Positions 17,219 to 25,507 are shown, numbered from the stretch's first letter. The stretch is 64,000 nt of DNA from Erythrobacter sp. (GCA_024642335.1 JAHEBH010000001.1:1-64000); one strand, 5' to 3'. Numbers and translations: made by a program. Notes: generated by a model from the sequence alone, not told the origin.

Positions 17219-18454
17219 ATGTCGGGGAAAGCGCAGAGGGGTTCGGTGCTGCTCGATGCAGGGCAGCGGTTCGGGGCAAAGCCCGGGCTGGTCGCGCGCC
17301 TGCTTGCTCCCGGTTTCGACAAGCTTCTGAACAGGATCGACGGCGGGATAGAGAAAGGCTCCATCCAGCTGACATTGCCCGATGGCTCCAGCCGCAAGCT
17401 GGGCGGGCGCAATCCGGGCTTTGATGCGCAGGTCCATGTAAAGGACTGGCGAGCCTTGATACGGCTTGCGATCACGGGCTCGGTCGGTTGTTACCAGGGC
17501 TATGACGCGGGTGAATGGGACAGCCCCGATCCGGTCCCGCTGTTTGCGATCTTCATGGCCAATGGCGTTGCCCTTGGGGAAACGGGCCGGGCGAAGGGGC
17601 CATGGCGCTGGCTGGCGCAGCATTTTCACGCACTCAATCGCAATACCAGGACCCAGGCAGAGCGGAACATCCACGCGCATTACGACCTCGGCAATGATTT
17701 CTACGGTGCCTGGCTCGATCCCACGATGAGTTATTCGAGCGCCTACGATGTCTCGCGCGACGGATTGGAAGCAGCGCAGAAGCGCAAGTGGGAGCGCCTC
17801 TCCGAACGGCTCGGCAAACCGGAAAGCGTGCTGGAAATCGGCTGCGGTTGGGGTGCTCTGGCATCGCATTTCGCCTCGAGCGGGGCCGATGTCACGGCCA
17901 TCAGCCTGTCGGACGAGCAACTCGAATGGGCACGCAGCCATCACCCCGGCATCGATTTCCGCAAGCAGGACTATCGCGACACATCAGGCCAGTACGATGC
18001 CATCGTAAGCGTTGAAATGGTCGAGGCGCTGGGACGCGAATACTGGCCGACCTTTATGGATTGCATCGCCCGTAACCTGAAACCTGGCGGCAGGGCGGCG
18101 ATCCAGTTCATCGCCATGCAGGATGAGTTGTTCGAGGGTTATGCGCGCAATGCCGATTTCATCCAGGCCTATATTTTCCCCGGCGGCCTGCTGATCCGTA
18201 GCAGTGAATTCCGGCGCCTGGCCGAAGAACGCGGGCTGCGATGGACGGATGAGGAAGACTTCGGTCTCGACTATGCAGAGACGCTGAAAATCTGGCGCGA
18301 GCGATTCGATACAGCGGAACGCGAAGGACGCCTGCCGAAGGGTTTCGACAAGCGCTTCTGCAGGCTGTGGCGCTTCTACCTGCAATATTGCGAAGGCGGA
18401 TTTCGCGGAGGTGGTATCACCGTCAGCCAGGTGACCCTGGTCAAGGCCAGCTGA
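17219..18454 (+). CDS. cfa: Cyclopropane-fatty-acyl-phospholipid synthase family methyltransferase
   Basis: A protein of 411 residues. The N-terminal 120 residues form the lipid-binding region (ITGSVGCYQGYDAGEWDSPDPVPLF), and the SAM-dependent domain follows: NIHAHYDLGNDFYGAWLDPTMSYSSA, then motif I SVLEIGCGWGALASHFAS, and FKQDYRD-like and VSVEMVEALGREYWP. This is the canonical Cfa layout, transferring a methylene group to unsaturated acyl chains in membrane phospholipids. The C-terminal SQVTLVKAS matches family ends. ATG 17219 begins the conserved part. It is followed with no spacer by the serine hydrolase gene, suggesting one transcription unit. Confidence 0.9.
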   Translation: MSGKAQRGSVLLDAGQRFGAKPGLVARLLAPGFDKLLNRIDGGIEKGSIQLTLPDGSSRKLGGRNPGFDAQVHVKDWRALIRLAITGSVGCYQGYDAGEWDSPDPVPLFAIFMANGVALGETGRAKGPWRWLAQHFHALNRNTRTQAERNIHAHYDLGNDFYGAWLDPTMSYSSAYDVSRDGLEAAQKRKWERLSERLGKPESVLEIGCGWGALASHFASSGADVTAISLSDEQLEWARSHHPGIDFRKQDYRDTSGQYDAIVSVEMVEALGREYWPTFMDCIARNLKPGGRAAIQFIAMQDELFEGYARNADFIQAYIFPGGLLIRSSEFRRLAEERGLRWTDEEDFGLDYAETLKIWRERFDTAEREGRLPKGFDKRFCRLWRFYLQYCEGGFRGGGITVSQVTLVKAS

Positions 18455-19687
18455 ATGGCCGCGCCAAAATGGTCGTGGCGAATGGGACTCGGGCTCGGCT
18501 CGCTCGCCGTGGCCGGATTGGCCGTTGCGGGCTGGTACTCGCTGGACAAGGAAACGCGTGCGGTTGTCGCTAGCTTGCCGACCAATTCCGATGTGCTTTT
18601 CTGGTCCACCGAACAGCGGGACGCCGGGTTTCGGGCTCTGGACCGGTTTCCCTGGTTGGCGCAGGCGCGCACCATAAGCAAAGGCGACAAGGTTAGGGCA
18701 TTGCCGCAGGGTACGCCGCTCGAAATCGCCGCGGACGTCGATGCCTATATGACGCGCCAGCGTGCTTCGGCCATTGTGGTTCTGCTGGACGGGGAGCTTG
18801 TCTTTGAACGTTACGGCCTCGATTTTGGTCCGGATGGGAGGTGGACGAGCTTTTCCGTTGCCAAGAGCCTGACTTCCACACTGGTCGGAGCCGCCATCCA
18901 GGACGGCGCGATTGCCTCGCTGGATGACAAGGTCACTCGGTACATTCCCGGCCTTGCCGGTTCGGAATATGACGATGTTACCGTGCGCCAGCTGCTGACC
19001 ATGAGTTCCGGTGTGCGGTGGAATGAAGATTACACCGATCCTGCTTCCGATGTTGCGCGCTTCAATGCTCATCAGCCCGAGGATGGGCTGGATGTCACGG
19101 TCAGCTATATGCGAAGGCTTGAGCGGGAAGCTCCGCCGGGTGAAAAGTGGGTCTACAAGACGGGAGAGACGAACCTTATCGGCGTCCTCGTCAGCGAAGC
19201 GACCGGAAAACCACTGGCCGACTACCTTTCGGAAAAGATCTGGTCGCCTTTCGGCATGGAACAGGATGCCACATGGCTGCTGGGAACAACGGGCCATGAG
19301 ATCAGCGGTTGCTGCATCCAGGCCGCCACGCGCGACATGGCCCGTTTCGGGCAATTCATACTTGAAGGCGGTGTGATTGATGGCGCCCGCGTAGTGCCGG
19401 AGTGGTGGCTTCAGGAAGCCACATCGACACATTACGCAACCGATCGCCCCCGGCGAAGCTATGGCTATCAGTGGTGGACCTATGATGACGGCAGTTTTGC
19501 AGCCGGGGGCATCTTCGGGCAGGGGATATTCATCGATCCGGACCGCAGGCTGGTGATTGCGTCAAACGCGAACTGGCCGCTTGCAACCGATGATGATGGA
19601 ACGGACAAGGACCGGGACGCGTTTTACGATGCGGTCCAGGCAGCAGCAGACACCCGCAACACCGCGGGCGTCCATCTGCGAAATTGA
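18455..19687 (+). CDS. Membrane-anchored beta-lactamase-fold serine hydrolase
   Basis: A protein of 410 residues. A single N-terminal membrane anchor (GLGLGSLAVAGLAVAGWYSL, about 12-31) leads to a periplasmic beta-lactamase/esterase fold (class C-like). The active-site SxxK is SVAKSLTSTLVG; the second element is the Tyr in KWVYKTGETNLIGVLVSEATG; the third motif region is SFAAGGIFGQGIFID. Such enzymes include esterases, D-aminopeptidases and 6-aminohexanoate hydrolases; true beta-lactamase action is unlikely from the motif details. ATG follows the cfa stop directly. Substrate unknown. Confidence 0.82.
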   Translation: MAAPKWSWRMGLGLGSLAVAGLAVAGWYSLDKETRAVVASLPTNSDVLFWSTEQRDAGFRALDRFPWLAQARTISKGDKVRALPQGTPLEIAADVDAYMTRQRASAIVVLLDGELVFERYGLDFGPDGRWTSFSVAKSLTSTLVGAAIQDGAIASLDDKVTRYIPGLAGSEYDDVTVRQLLTMSSGVRWNEDYTDPASDVARFNAHQPEDGLDVTVSYMRRLEREAPPGEKWVYKTGETNLIGVLVSEATGKPLADYLSEKIWSPFGMEQDATWLLGTTGHEISGCCIQAATRDMARFGQFILEGGVIDGARVVPEWWLQEATSTHYATDRPRRSYGYQWWTYDDGSFAAGGIFGQGIFIDPDRRLVIASNANWPLATDDDGTDKDRDAFYDAVQAAADTRNTAGVHLRN

Positions 19688-19700
19688 CCAGACTTGCAGG

Positions 19701-20048
19701 TCAGCCGTGATAGCTGCCGTCGCCGCGATAACGGGCGAGGATATTGTCATGCACTATCGGGCTGAGCAGGTTGGAGAAGGCGCAGCCGCACTGCGAGTTT
19801 TCCCACCACACAACTTCGGCCTGCAGCGATTCAAGACCGGGCAGGCTGAGCCAGCAGATCGAGCCTGCGTGCATGCGCGTGACGGCCGTTGCCGAAAAGC
19901 CCGAAAGGGACAGATCGTTCACCACTGTCTGGAACGAACGCATGCCTGATGCGCGCAGGGTTGCAGGGATCAGGATCTTGGTGCGCGGAGCGCTCCGATC
20001 TTCCTGCGCTGCAACTTCGTAGCGACCTTCGATATTTTGCAGTGTCAT
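19701..20048 (-). CDS. Single-domain PilZ protein (putative c-di-GMP receptor)
   Basis: A protein of 115 residues consisting of one PilZ domain. The c-di-GMP-binding signature is present in two parts: RSAPR (RxxxR) near residue 18 followed by TKILIPATLR, and DLSLSGFSA (DxSxxG) near residue 47. The remainder alternates beta strands (SICWLSLPGLESLQAEVVWWENSQCGCAFSNLL). It should be cytoplasmic and relay c-di-GMP levels to a partner. ATG 20048 starts the conserved part; the reading frame stays open 48 codons further upstream but without family similarity. It lies 103 bases downstream of the SDR gene. Confidence 0.82.
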   Translation of the reverse strand: MTLQNIEGRYEVAAQEDRSAPRTKILIPATLRASGMRSFQTVVNDLSLSGFSATAVTRMHAGSICWLSLPGLESLQAEVVWWENSQCGCAFSNLLSPIVHDNILARYRGDGSYHG

Positions 20049-20151
20049 CGCGCAAAATCTTTCGACTGTTTTTCTGTGACTTACATGACCGCCATGGCCA
20101 TGCTTTGCACAGAATGTCGGATGCTGCTTACCGAAGGCTTGCGGTATTTGG

Positions 20152-20871
20152 TTAAGCGGAAATTTCCACTCTTTCGCGATGCAGGTTTTCAAATCCGTCC
20201 ACCAGCAGCGCAGTGATCCGGTCTGCTACCGCCTCGGGCGGTTTGACCGTTTGCGGGTCTTCGCCCGGATAGGCGCGGGCGCGCATGGCGGTACGGGTGG
20301 CACCGGGGTCGATCACCGCAACACGCGTCTCGGAAATGCGGCCGATTTCCTGGCCATGCGCCAGCAGCAGGTTGTCGAAGGCAGCTTTGGTCGCACCGTA
20401 AGCGCCCCAGAAGGCGCGCGGTTCGGCACCGACCGAGCTGGTCAGGCCGATGATCCGGCCATGCGGGCTGCGCTTGAGCAGCGGGTCGAAGGCTGCCAGC
20501 AGCGCCTGCGTCGCCAGCACATTGAGCGTGATCGCCTGGCTGAACTGCTTCTGGTCGATATGCGTGACCGGCGTCAGCGTCGGCAGCATGGCGGCGGAAA
20601 TGACAAGGATGTCGAGCCGGTCCCACCGTTCCGCCACGGCCTGGGCGAGACGTCCGATAGATTCGCTTTCCGCCAGGTCCAGAGGCGCGATGGTCGAGGT
20701 GCCGCCTGCATCATGGATGGCGTCCTCGACCGCTTCGAGTTCCTTCACCTTGCGCGCCGTGATCACGACATGTGCTCCGGCGGCCGCCAGTGCCTTGGCC
20801 GTGGCTGCACCAATACCCCTGCTTGCGCCGGTGACGACGGCAATCCGGCCTTCCAGCGGCTTGTCGGACAT
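20152..20871 (-). CDS. Short-chain dehydrogenase/reductase (SDR)
   Basis: A protein of 239 residues with the classical SDR layout: cofactor loop VVTGASRGIGAATAKAL (residues 12-28), DLAESESIGRLAQ, an NNAG variant ISAAM near residue 90, and the catalytic Ser/Tyr/Lys in GLTSSVGAEPRAFWGAYGATKAAFDNLL. The final region PGATRTAMRARAYPGEDP fits NAD(P)-dependent enzymes of the YciK-like group. The substrate cannot be read from the sequence. Its start overlaps the purF stop by one base (TGATG), so it is translationally coupled to purF, an arrangement common in sphingomonads. Confidence 0.82.
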   Translation of the reverse strand: MSDKPLEGRIAVVTGASRGIGAATAKALAAAGAHVVITARKVKELEAVEDAIHDAGGTSTIAPLDLAESESIGRLAQAVAERWDRLDILVISAAMLPTLTPVTHIDQKQFSQAITLNVLATQALLAAFDPLLKRSPHGRIIGLTSSVGAEPRAFWGAYGATKAAFDNLLLAHGQEIGRISETRVAVIDPGATRTAMRARAYPGEDPQTVKPPEAVADRITALLVDGFENLHRERVEISA

Positions 20872-22346
20872 CAGGCGACTTTTCCTACCGGAAGGTCCAG
20901 CTGCGCCTCACGCACGGTCTTGTCGGCAAGATCGGTCAGTGACGTGGGATATTCGCCGGTAAAGCAGGCGTCGCAATACTGCGGGCAGGCATCGTTGCGG
21001 CCTTCCAGCCCAACGGCGCGGTACAGGCCATCTATCGAAACGAAGGCAAGGCTGTCTGCCTGGATGAATTCGCGCATGGCGGCCAGATCCATCCGGCCAG
21101 CAAGGAGCTTCGAGCGCTCCGGAGTGTCGACGCCATAGTAACAGCCATGGCCGGTCGGCGGGCTGGCAACGCGGAAATGCACCTCGGCCGCCCCTGCATC
21201 GCGCATCATCTGCACGATCTTGAGGCTGGTGGTGCCGCGCACGATGGAATCGTCGATCAGGACGATGCGCTTGCCCTCCACCAGCAGGCGGTTGGCATTG
21301 TGCTTGCGCTTCACGCCTGCATGGCGCGCGCCATCGGAAGGCTGGATGAAGGTGCGCCCTACATAGTGGCTGCGGATGATGCCCAGTTCGAAGGGTATGC
21401 CAGATTGCTGGGAATATCCGATTGCGGCAGGAACGCCGCTGTCAGGCACGGGTACCACCAGATCCGCGTCGCACGGGTTTTCCTTGGCCAGCTCCATGCC
21501 GATGTTCTTGCGCGCTTCGTATACAGAGCGGTCGTTGAAGATCGAATCAGGGCGGCTGAAATAGACGTGCTCGAAGATGCAGGGGCGCGGGGCAGGATCG
21601 CCAAACGGGCGGTGGCAGCGGACATTGCCCTCGAAATCGACTTCCACGAACTCGCCCGGGTCGACCTGGCGGACAAATACTGCCCCCACCACGTCGAGCG
21701 CCACGGTTTCGCTGGCGAAGATGGTCGAATCGCCCAGTTTGCCCATGACCAGCGGGCGGATGCCCAGCGGATCGCGGCAGGCGATCATGCCGCGCGGGGT
21801 CATCACGATCAGCGCATAGGCGCCTTCCACCAGCCGCAATGCATCTACCAGCCTGTCCAGCGTGGTAGGATAACGGCTTGTCGCGACCAGGTGGATGATT
21901 ACCTCGGTATCAGAGGTTGATTGGAAGATTGCTCCCTTTTCAACCAGTTCCTGACGCAACTTGCGAGCGTTTGAGATATTGCCGTTATGCGCCACTGCAA
22001 AGCCGCCGCTGGCAAGATCGGCGTAGAGCGGCTGCACATTGCGCATACCGGCACCGCCGGTGGTCGAATAGCGCACGTGACCAGCAGCCATTGCGCCCGG
22101 CAGTTCGGCCAGCGCTTCCTCGGTAGAGAAATTATCGGCCACATGGCCAAGCCCGCGGCGGGTGAAGAATTCGGCGCCATCGAAACTGGTAATGCCGACA
22201 GCTTCCTGTCCGCGATGTTGCAGGGCGTGCAGGCCCAGCGCGCAGATCGCGGATGCATCTGCACCCCTGATAACGCCAAAGATGCCGCACTCTTCGCGCA
22301 GCTTGTCTCCATCGAGATCAAGGAAGGGATGGGTAAAATTGGTCAT
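20871..22346 (-). CDS. purF: Amidophosphoribosyltransferase
   Basis: A protein of 491 residues catalysing the first committed step of purine synthesis, PRPP plus glutamine to 5-phosphoribosylamine. A propeptide of 19 residues precedes the N-terminal nucleophile Cys20 (REECGIFGV). The glutaminase domain shows HVRYSTTGG and NAQP-like NVQPLYAD, and the PRPP loop is IVLIDDSIVRGTTSLKI. Cys residues near the end (CPQYCDACFTGEYPTS) indicate the Fe-S containing Bacillus type. ATG 22346 (MTNFTHPFLD) places the propeptide correctly; the frame is open further upstream but has no conserved residues. It heads a two-gene unit with an SDR. Confidence 0.95.
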   Translation of the reverse strand: MTNFTHPFLDLDGDKLREECGIFGVIRGADASAICALGLHALQHRGQEAVGITSFDGAEFFTRRGLGHVADNFSTEEALAELPGAMAAGHVRYSTTGGAGMRNVQPLYADLASGGFAVAHNGNISNARKLRQELVEKGAIFQSTSDTEVIIHLVATSRYPTTLDRLVDALRLVEGAYALIVMTPRGMIACRDPLGIRPLVMGKLGDSTIFASETVALDVVGAVFVRQVDPGEFVEVDFEGNVRCHRPFGDPAPRPCIFEHVYFSRPDSIFNDRSVYEARKNIGMELAKENPCDADLVVPVPDSGVPAAIGYSQQSGIPFELGIIRSHYVGRTFIQPSDGARHAGVKRKHNANRLLVEGKRIVLIDDSIVRGTTSLKIVQMMRDAGAAEVHFRVASPPTGHGCYYGVDTPERSKLLAGRMDLAAMREFIQADSLAFVSIDGLYRAVGLEGRNDACPQYCDACFTGEYPTSLTDLADKTVREAQLDLPVGKVA

Positions 22347-22504
22347 GCGACGGTTGCAGCAACTCACGAGGTGGTCCGGCGCTGCCCCAATGGCAATCGC
22401 GGCCTCTAATAGCAAGGAGGCAATCGGCTTTTGCGACGGAATTGTTACGATTCCCACCGCATTTGCCAGGAAACGCGACCGATCTGTCCAAATGCAATGA
22501 AAAT

Positions 22505-22581
22505 TGGTCGGGGAGAGAGGATTCGAACCTCCGGCCCCTGCCTCCCGAAGACAGTGCTCTACCAGGCTGAGCTACTCCCCG
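22505..22581 (-). tRNA. tRNA-Pro (anticodon CGG)
   Basis: A 77-base cloverleaf on the minus strand. The acceptor is CGGGGAG/CTCCCCG, the D arm contains AGCTCAGCCTGGTAGAGC, the anticodon stem CTGTC/GGCAG holds the loop TTCGGGA with anticodon CGG, and the T arm is GGAGGTTCGAATCCTC. The 3' CCA is encoded. It lies between purF and thyA. Confidence 0.97.
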
Positions 22582-22590
22582 ACCGATCGC

Positions 22591-22609
22591 CCTTGCAGAT
22601 GCTGCAAGG
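22591..22609. repeat. Perfect 8-bp inverted repeat in the tRNA-Pro leader
   Basis: CCTTGCAG and CTGCAAGG flank a three-base loop, ten bases upstream of the mature tRNA-Pro 5' end on the minus strand. It could be a processing hairpin in the tRNA precursor. Read on the plus strand it is not followed by a T run, so it is not an obvious terminator. Confidence 0.5.
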
Positions 22610-22624
22610 CGAGGCAGAGGCGGC

Positions 22625-22653
22625 CCAATAGCTGCGACTTGGTGGGCTTGCAA
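22625..22653 (-). promoter_or_regulatory. Candidate promoter for tRNA-Pro
   Basis: On the minus strand TTGCAA (22653-22648) is followed by 17 bases and TATTGG (22630-22625), 43 bases before the tRNA. The same spacing is seen at the other tRNA loci in this window, but the hexamers here are weaker. Confidence 0.4.
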
Positions 22654-22784
22654 GCATAGAGATGGGCGGGTTTCGCAAATGACCAGCGCGGCGGGTGGAA
22701 AGCGGTGAATAAGCGCTATGGATCGGTCAAATTCGTATGGCCGGGCGGTTGCTGCATTGCCGCCTGAAGTGATAGCCCGAGGTC

Positions 22785-23741
22785 ATGGCAAACCAGTCAC
22801 GCAGCAATTCCGACCATCCCGAATGGCAATATCTCGACCTGATGCGCCACATCTGGGCGCATGGGGACCGGCGGATGGATCGCACCGGCGTGGGCACGCG
22901 TTCGATCTTCGGGGCACAATTGCGTTTTGATCTGTCCGATGATCGCATCCCTCTGCTCACGACCAAGCGCGTGTTCTGGAAGGCAGCGGCCAAGGAAATG
23001 CTGTGGTTTCTCACCGGTAATACCAACATCCGCCCCTTGCTGCAGGAGAAGGTGACGATCTGGAGCGACTGGCCGCTCGCCAAGTATCGCCAGGCGACAG
23101 GCGAGGATATTGCGCAGGAGGAGTTCGAGGCGCGGATCGTTGCGGATGAGGGATTTGCAGCCAAATGGGGCGATCTCGGCCCTGTTTACGGCAAGCAATG
23201 GGTCAACTGGGCGACATATGAACGGCAGGCAGACGGTTCCTTTGCACCCGGGCGCGGTATCAACCAGGTGGCGCAGGTGGTGGAAAGCCTGAAGAACAAT
23301 CCCGGCAGCCGCCGCCATATCATCGAAGGCTGGAACGTGGCCGAACTGGACGGCATGGCCTTGCCGCCGTGCCACAAGACCTACCAGTTTCACGTCGCGG
23401 GCGAGGGTGATGCGGCGCGGCTCAATTGCCTGCTCTACCAGCGCAGCTGCGACGTGGCGCTGGGCCTGCCGTTCAACCTGTTCGGCGCAAGCATGCTGGC
23501 CCGGATGATGGCGCAGCAGGCGGGATATTTGCCCGGAGAACTGGTCTGGTCGGGCGGCGACACGCATCTCTACCTCAATCACGAGCATCTGGTCGAAGAA
23601 CAGCTCTCACGTGTGCCGGAAGGGCAGGCGCGTCTTGCGATCAGGCGCAAACCGGACGACATTTTTTCCTATCGCTTCGAGGATTTCGAGGTGCGTGACT
23701 ATGAGCCGCAAGGTGTGATCAGGGCACCGGTTGCGGTCTAG
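22785..23741 (+). CDS. thyA: Thymidylate synthase (folate-dependent, ThyA)
   Basis: A protein of 318 residues that methylates dUMP to dTMP using 5,10-methylene-tetrahydrofolate. Visible motifs are DRTGVGTRSIFGAQLRFDL (phosphate-binding Arg), LLTTKRVFWKAAAKEMLWFL, GPVYGKQW, SRRHIIEGWN, the catalytic Cys196 in ALPPCHKTYQFHV, and QRSCDVALGLPFN with GDTHLYLNH near the C-terminus. It carries the 50-residue insert of the longer Lactobacillus-type enzymes between residues 88 and 133. ATG 22785 has GAGG upstream. It is divergent from tRNA-Pro. The one-carbon gene for 5-formyl-THF cyclo-ligase lies 0.5 kb away on the other strand. Confidence 0.96.
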   Translation: MANQSRSNSDHPEWQYLDLMRHIWAHGDRRMDRTGVGTRSIFGAQLRFDLSDDRIPLLTTKRVFWKAAAKEMLWFLTGNTNIRPLLQEKVTIWSDWPLAKYRQATGEDIAQEEFEARIVADEGFAAKWGDLGPVYGKQWVNWATYERQADGSFAPGRGINQVAQVVESLKNNPGSRRHIIEGWNVAELDGMALPPCHKTYQFHVAGEGDAARLNCLLYQRSCDVALGLPFNLFGASMLARMMAQQAGYLPGELVWSGGDTHLYLNHEHLVEEQLSRVPEGQARLAIRRKPDDIFSYRFEDFEVRDYEPQGVIRAPVAV

Positions 23742-23809
23742 GCCGCACCTGAAAATGCGGTGATTCCAGCAGCAAACAGGGCGGTTCAAGAATCCTTGCG
23801 CGAGGCCTG

Positions 23810-23838
23810 TTGACAGGCTTTAGCACCTGCCCTAGAGG
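23810..23838 (+). promoter_or_regulatory. Promoter of tRNA-Asp (TTGACA-N17-TAGAGG)
   Basis: A consensus -35 TTGACA at 23810 and TAGAGG at 23833 are separated by 17 bases, ending 32 bases before the tRNA-Asp gene. The spacing equals that seen before tRNA-Leu and tRNA-Glu in this window, which supports the call. Confidence 0.7.
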
Positions 23839-23870
23839 CGCGGCTCCCAAGCGGTGCTTACGCATAATAT

Positions 23871-23947
23871 GCGGGTGTAGCTCAGTTGGTTAGAGTATCG
23901 GCCTGTCACGCCGAGGGTCGCGGGTTCAAGTCCCGTCACTCGCGCCA
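23871..23947 (+). tRNA. tRNA-Asp (anticodon GTC)
   Basis: A 77-base cloverleaf: acceptor GCGGGTG/CACTCGC with one G-U pair, D arm TAGCTCAGTTGGTTAGA, anticodon loop CTGTCAC giving GTC, T arm CGGGTTCAAGTCCCG, discriminator G and encoded CCA. It stands alone between thyA and the DUF2842 gene. Confidence 0.97.
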
Positions 23948-23987
23948 CTTGGGACAATTCTTCCAGAATTTGAGCTGATCGAACTGG

Positions 23988-24203
23988 CTAGCGCCAGCGG
24001 CCTGTTTCCATCCAGATCAGGAACCGCTTGAGCGGCAACAGCCACACCAGCCCCAGAACTATGTAGATCACGGTCTGCACCAGCGTCGGCCAGTTGCCGA
24101 TGATATCCGGGGCATAACGGGCGATCACCAGGCCATAGACCAGCAGGCCAAGGCACAGGCCCAATATGCCCACGGGGATGCGCCAGGTAGGTTCGGTGCG
24201 CAT
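23988..24203 (-). CDS. DUF2842 small membrane protein
   Basis: A protein of 71 residues with two membrane segments, IPVGILGLCLGLLVYGLVIA (about 9-28) and WPTLVQTVIYIVLGLVWLLPL (about 38-58), ending RFLIWMETGRWR. This pattern, including the PLKRFLIWMETGRW tail, is that of the DUF2842 family found in alphaproteobacteria next to the 5-formyl-THF cyclo-ligase or zapA genes. Its start overlaps the cyclo-ligase stop by one base, so the two are coupled. Function unknown; it is an inner-membrane protein. Confidence 0.85.
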   Translation of the reverse strand: MRTEPTWRIPVGILGLCLGLLVYGLVIARYAPDIIGNWPTLVQTVIYIVLGLVWLLPLKRFLIWMETGRWR

Positions 24204-24790
24204 CAGAACGGACCCAATATCCGCGTTGGCGTGACAATGGCGGCAAGCGGCATGTCGTGGTCCTCCACCGGAAGGTCATCCACCTGCTGCATGTCCCAGG
24301 CCATGCCGATGGCAAGGGTTTCAGGGTGAGCCTCCAGCCAGCGGTCGTAGAACCCGCCACCTTGGCCGAGACGTTCTCCGGTCACCGTAAATCCCACCAA
24401 TGGCATGAACAGCACATCTGGAACCACTTCGGGCAATTCGCCAGAGGGCTGGCGCAGGCCCAGTGGGCCGTCCTCGAGATCGCTTTCCTCGTAAGGGTCC
24501 GAGTGCGCATGGAAGACCATCGGCGCTTTCAACGTGGTGATGCGGGGTAGGGCGATGGCGTGCCCGCGCTCGTGGAAGAATTTGGTGTAAGAGAAAGCGG
24601 GAGCCTCGCCAGGATCGGCGCGATACAGACCGATCGTGGCACCTTCGGGAACTAGGTCCAGCAAGGGGACGGGCGGACGGTTGAACACCAGCGCGCTCAC
24701 CTCCTTCGGAAGATTCGCAGCATGTTCGCGCCGGGCCTTGCGCAATTGATCGCGTAGCGCGGCCTTGCGGGCGCTGATCGTCTCACTCAA
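24203..24790 (-). CDS. 5-formyltetrahydrofolate cyclo-ligase
   Basis: A protein of 195 residues that converts 5-formyl-THF to 5,10-methenyl-THF with ATP. N-terminal ARKAALRDQLRKARR is the family opening; GATIGLYRADPGEAP and ALPRITT form the substrate region; and the ATP/Mg-binding C-terminal motif appears as MPLVGFTVTGERLGQGGGFYDRWL, where GxGGGxYDR is diagnostic. It lies directly downstream of a probable 6S RNA, reproducing the classic zapA - ssrS - ygfA order, and upstream of DUF2842. Confidence 0.92.
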   Translation of the reverse strand: MSETISARKAALRDQLRKARREHAANLPKEVSALVFNRPPVPLLDLVPEGATIGLYRADPGEAPAFSYTKFFHERGHAIALPRITTLKAPMVFHAHSDPYEESDLEDGPLGLRQPSGELPEVVPDVLFMPLVGFTVTGERLGQGGGFYDRWLEAHPETLAIGMAWDMQQVDDLPVEDHDMPLAAIVTPTRILGPF

Positions 24791-24822
24791 CTTGGTATTC
24801 CTCCCGATGGTGTGGCGGAACC

Positions 24823-24932
24823 ACCATGGGTCGTTACCGGGAAATCCTCTGACGCCTCAACGTCAGGTGGGCGCCGTATATCCAGAGCCGCCAGGACGAA
24901 CCCGTGACCCCGGTAGGGACAGCTCCCTTGGT
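24823..24932 (-). ncRNA. ssrS: Probable 6S RNA (ssrS) locus; ends uncertain
   Basis: The 205-base gap between zapA and the 5-FCL gene is where 6S RNA lies in very many proteobacteria. On the minus strand the core folds as a rod: ACCAAGGG (24932-24925) pairs with CCCATGGT (24830-24823) with one mismatch, then TACCGGG pairs with CCCGGTA, enclosing a large asymmetric central region that contains the hairpin CTGACG/CGTCAG. A TATAAG box lies just upstream of the 5' arm. 6S RNA binds housekeeping RNA polymerase in stationary phase. The core is about 110 bases, shorter than typical 6S, so the mature ends probably extend further. Confidence 0.55.
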
Positions 24933-24995
24933 ATGCTTATAGCCTCAGGGATATTCTCTAACGGCTCGTGCCGGGCAGTCCCGCCGTTTTAGTAT

Positions 24996-25319
24996 TTAGG
25001 CGCTTGCACCCGCACTCTCAAGACGTGATGCGAGGCTTTCGAGCCGATCAGCCATCATTTCCAGCGGTTCCGCGAATTTTGACGGAGCCTGAGCCACATT
25101 TTGCGGTGCTGGCTTGCCCTTGCGCGCCTCGTCCAGTTCGTCGGCCATGAGCAGGGCCGCATAGAGCAAGCTATGCGCTTCGGACTGGCCCGCCATGCCC
25201 GGCATCGCGGCCAGTTTTGCATCGATCGTGTCGCCCAGCTTGGCGATATGTTGTTCCTCGCCTGCCGCGCAACCGATGCGATAGGTGCGTCCCGCAATCT
25301 TGAGCGTGACGTTGCTCAT
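24996..25319 (-). CDS. zapA: Cell division protein ZapA
   Basis: A protein of 107 residues. The N-terminal domain MSNVTLKIAGRTYRIGCAAGEEQHIAKLGDTIDAKL is the ZapA fold, followed by a long amphipathic helix (SEAHSLLYAALLMADELDEARKG) that forms the dimeric coiled coil. ZapA bundles FtsZ filaments at the division site. It overlaps the upstream 63-residue gene by four bases, and a probable 6S RNA follows. Length and gene order agree with alphaproteobacterial ZapA. Confidence 0.88.
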   Translation of the reverse strand: MSNVTLKIAGRTYRIGCAAGEEQHIAKLGDTIDAKLAAMPGMAGQSEAHSLLYAALLMADELDEARKGKPAPQNVAQAPSKFAEPLEMMADRLESLASRLESAGASA

Positions 25320-25507
25320 GCCTCGAGCACTCCTATCAGGTCGTCGATCTCGGCGAGCGCAGCCCAGGCTTCCTTGCTCAGCCTCTCGTGGCGTTGTGCA
25401 AGTCCGGGGTCTGATGAAGGGTAAGGCGGTGTTGTCGCAGCGCTTTCTATGCGGCGTGCAGCCGCCTCAATCCTGGCCAAGGCCTTCGCGATGCGTTCCT
25501 CCTCCAT
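25316..25507 (-). CDS. Small coiled-coil protein coupled to ZapA
   Basis: A protein of 63 residues, mostly one amphipathic helix pair: EERIAKALARIEAAARRIESAA, a Pro-rich turn (TTPPYPSSDP), then HERLSKEAWAALAEIDDLIGVLEA. There is no signal or membrane segment. It overlaps the zapA start by four bases (ATGA), so it is almost certainly expressed with ZapA and may act with it at the Z ring; that role is an inference. Comparable short genes precede zapA in other sphingomonads. Confidence 0.7.
   Translation of the reverse strand: MEEERIAKALARIEAAARRIESAATTPPYPSSDPGLAQRHERLSKEAWAALAEIDDLIGVLEA

Noticed and set aside
18455-19687. Calling the serine hydrolase a beta-lactamase controlled by the BlaI system.
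   Set aside because: It is 11 kb from blaI, lacks the TACA/TGTA operator, and its motifs fit esterase-like relatives equally well.
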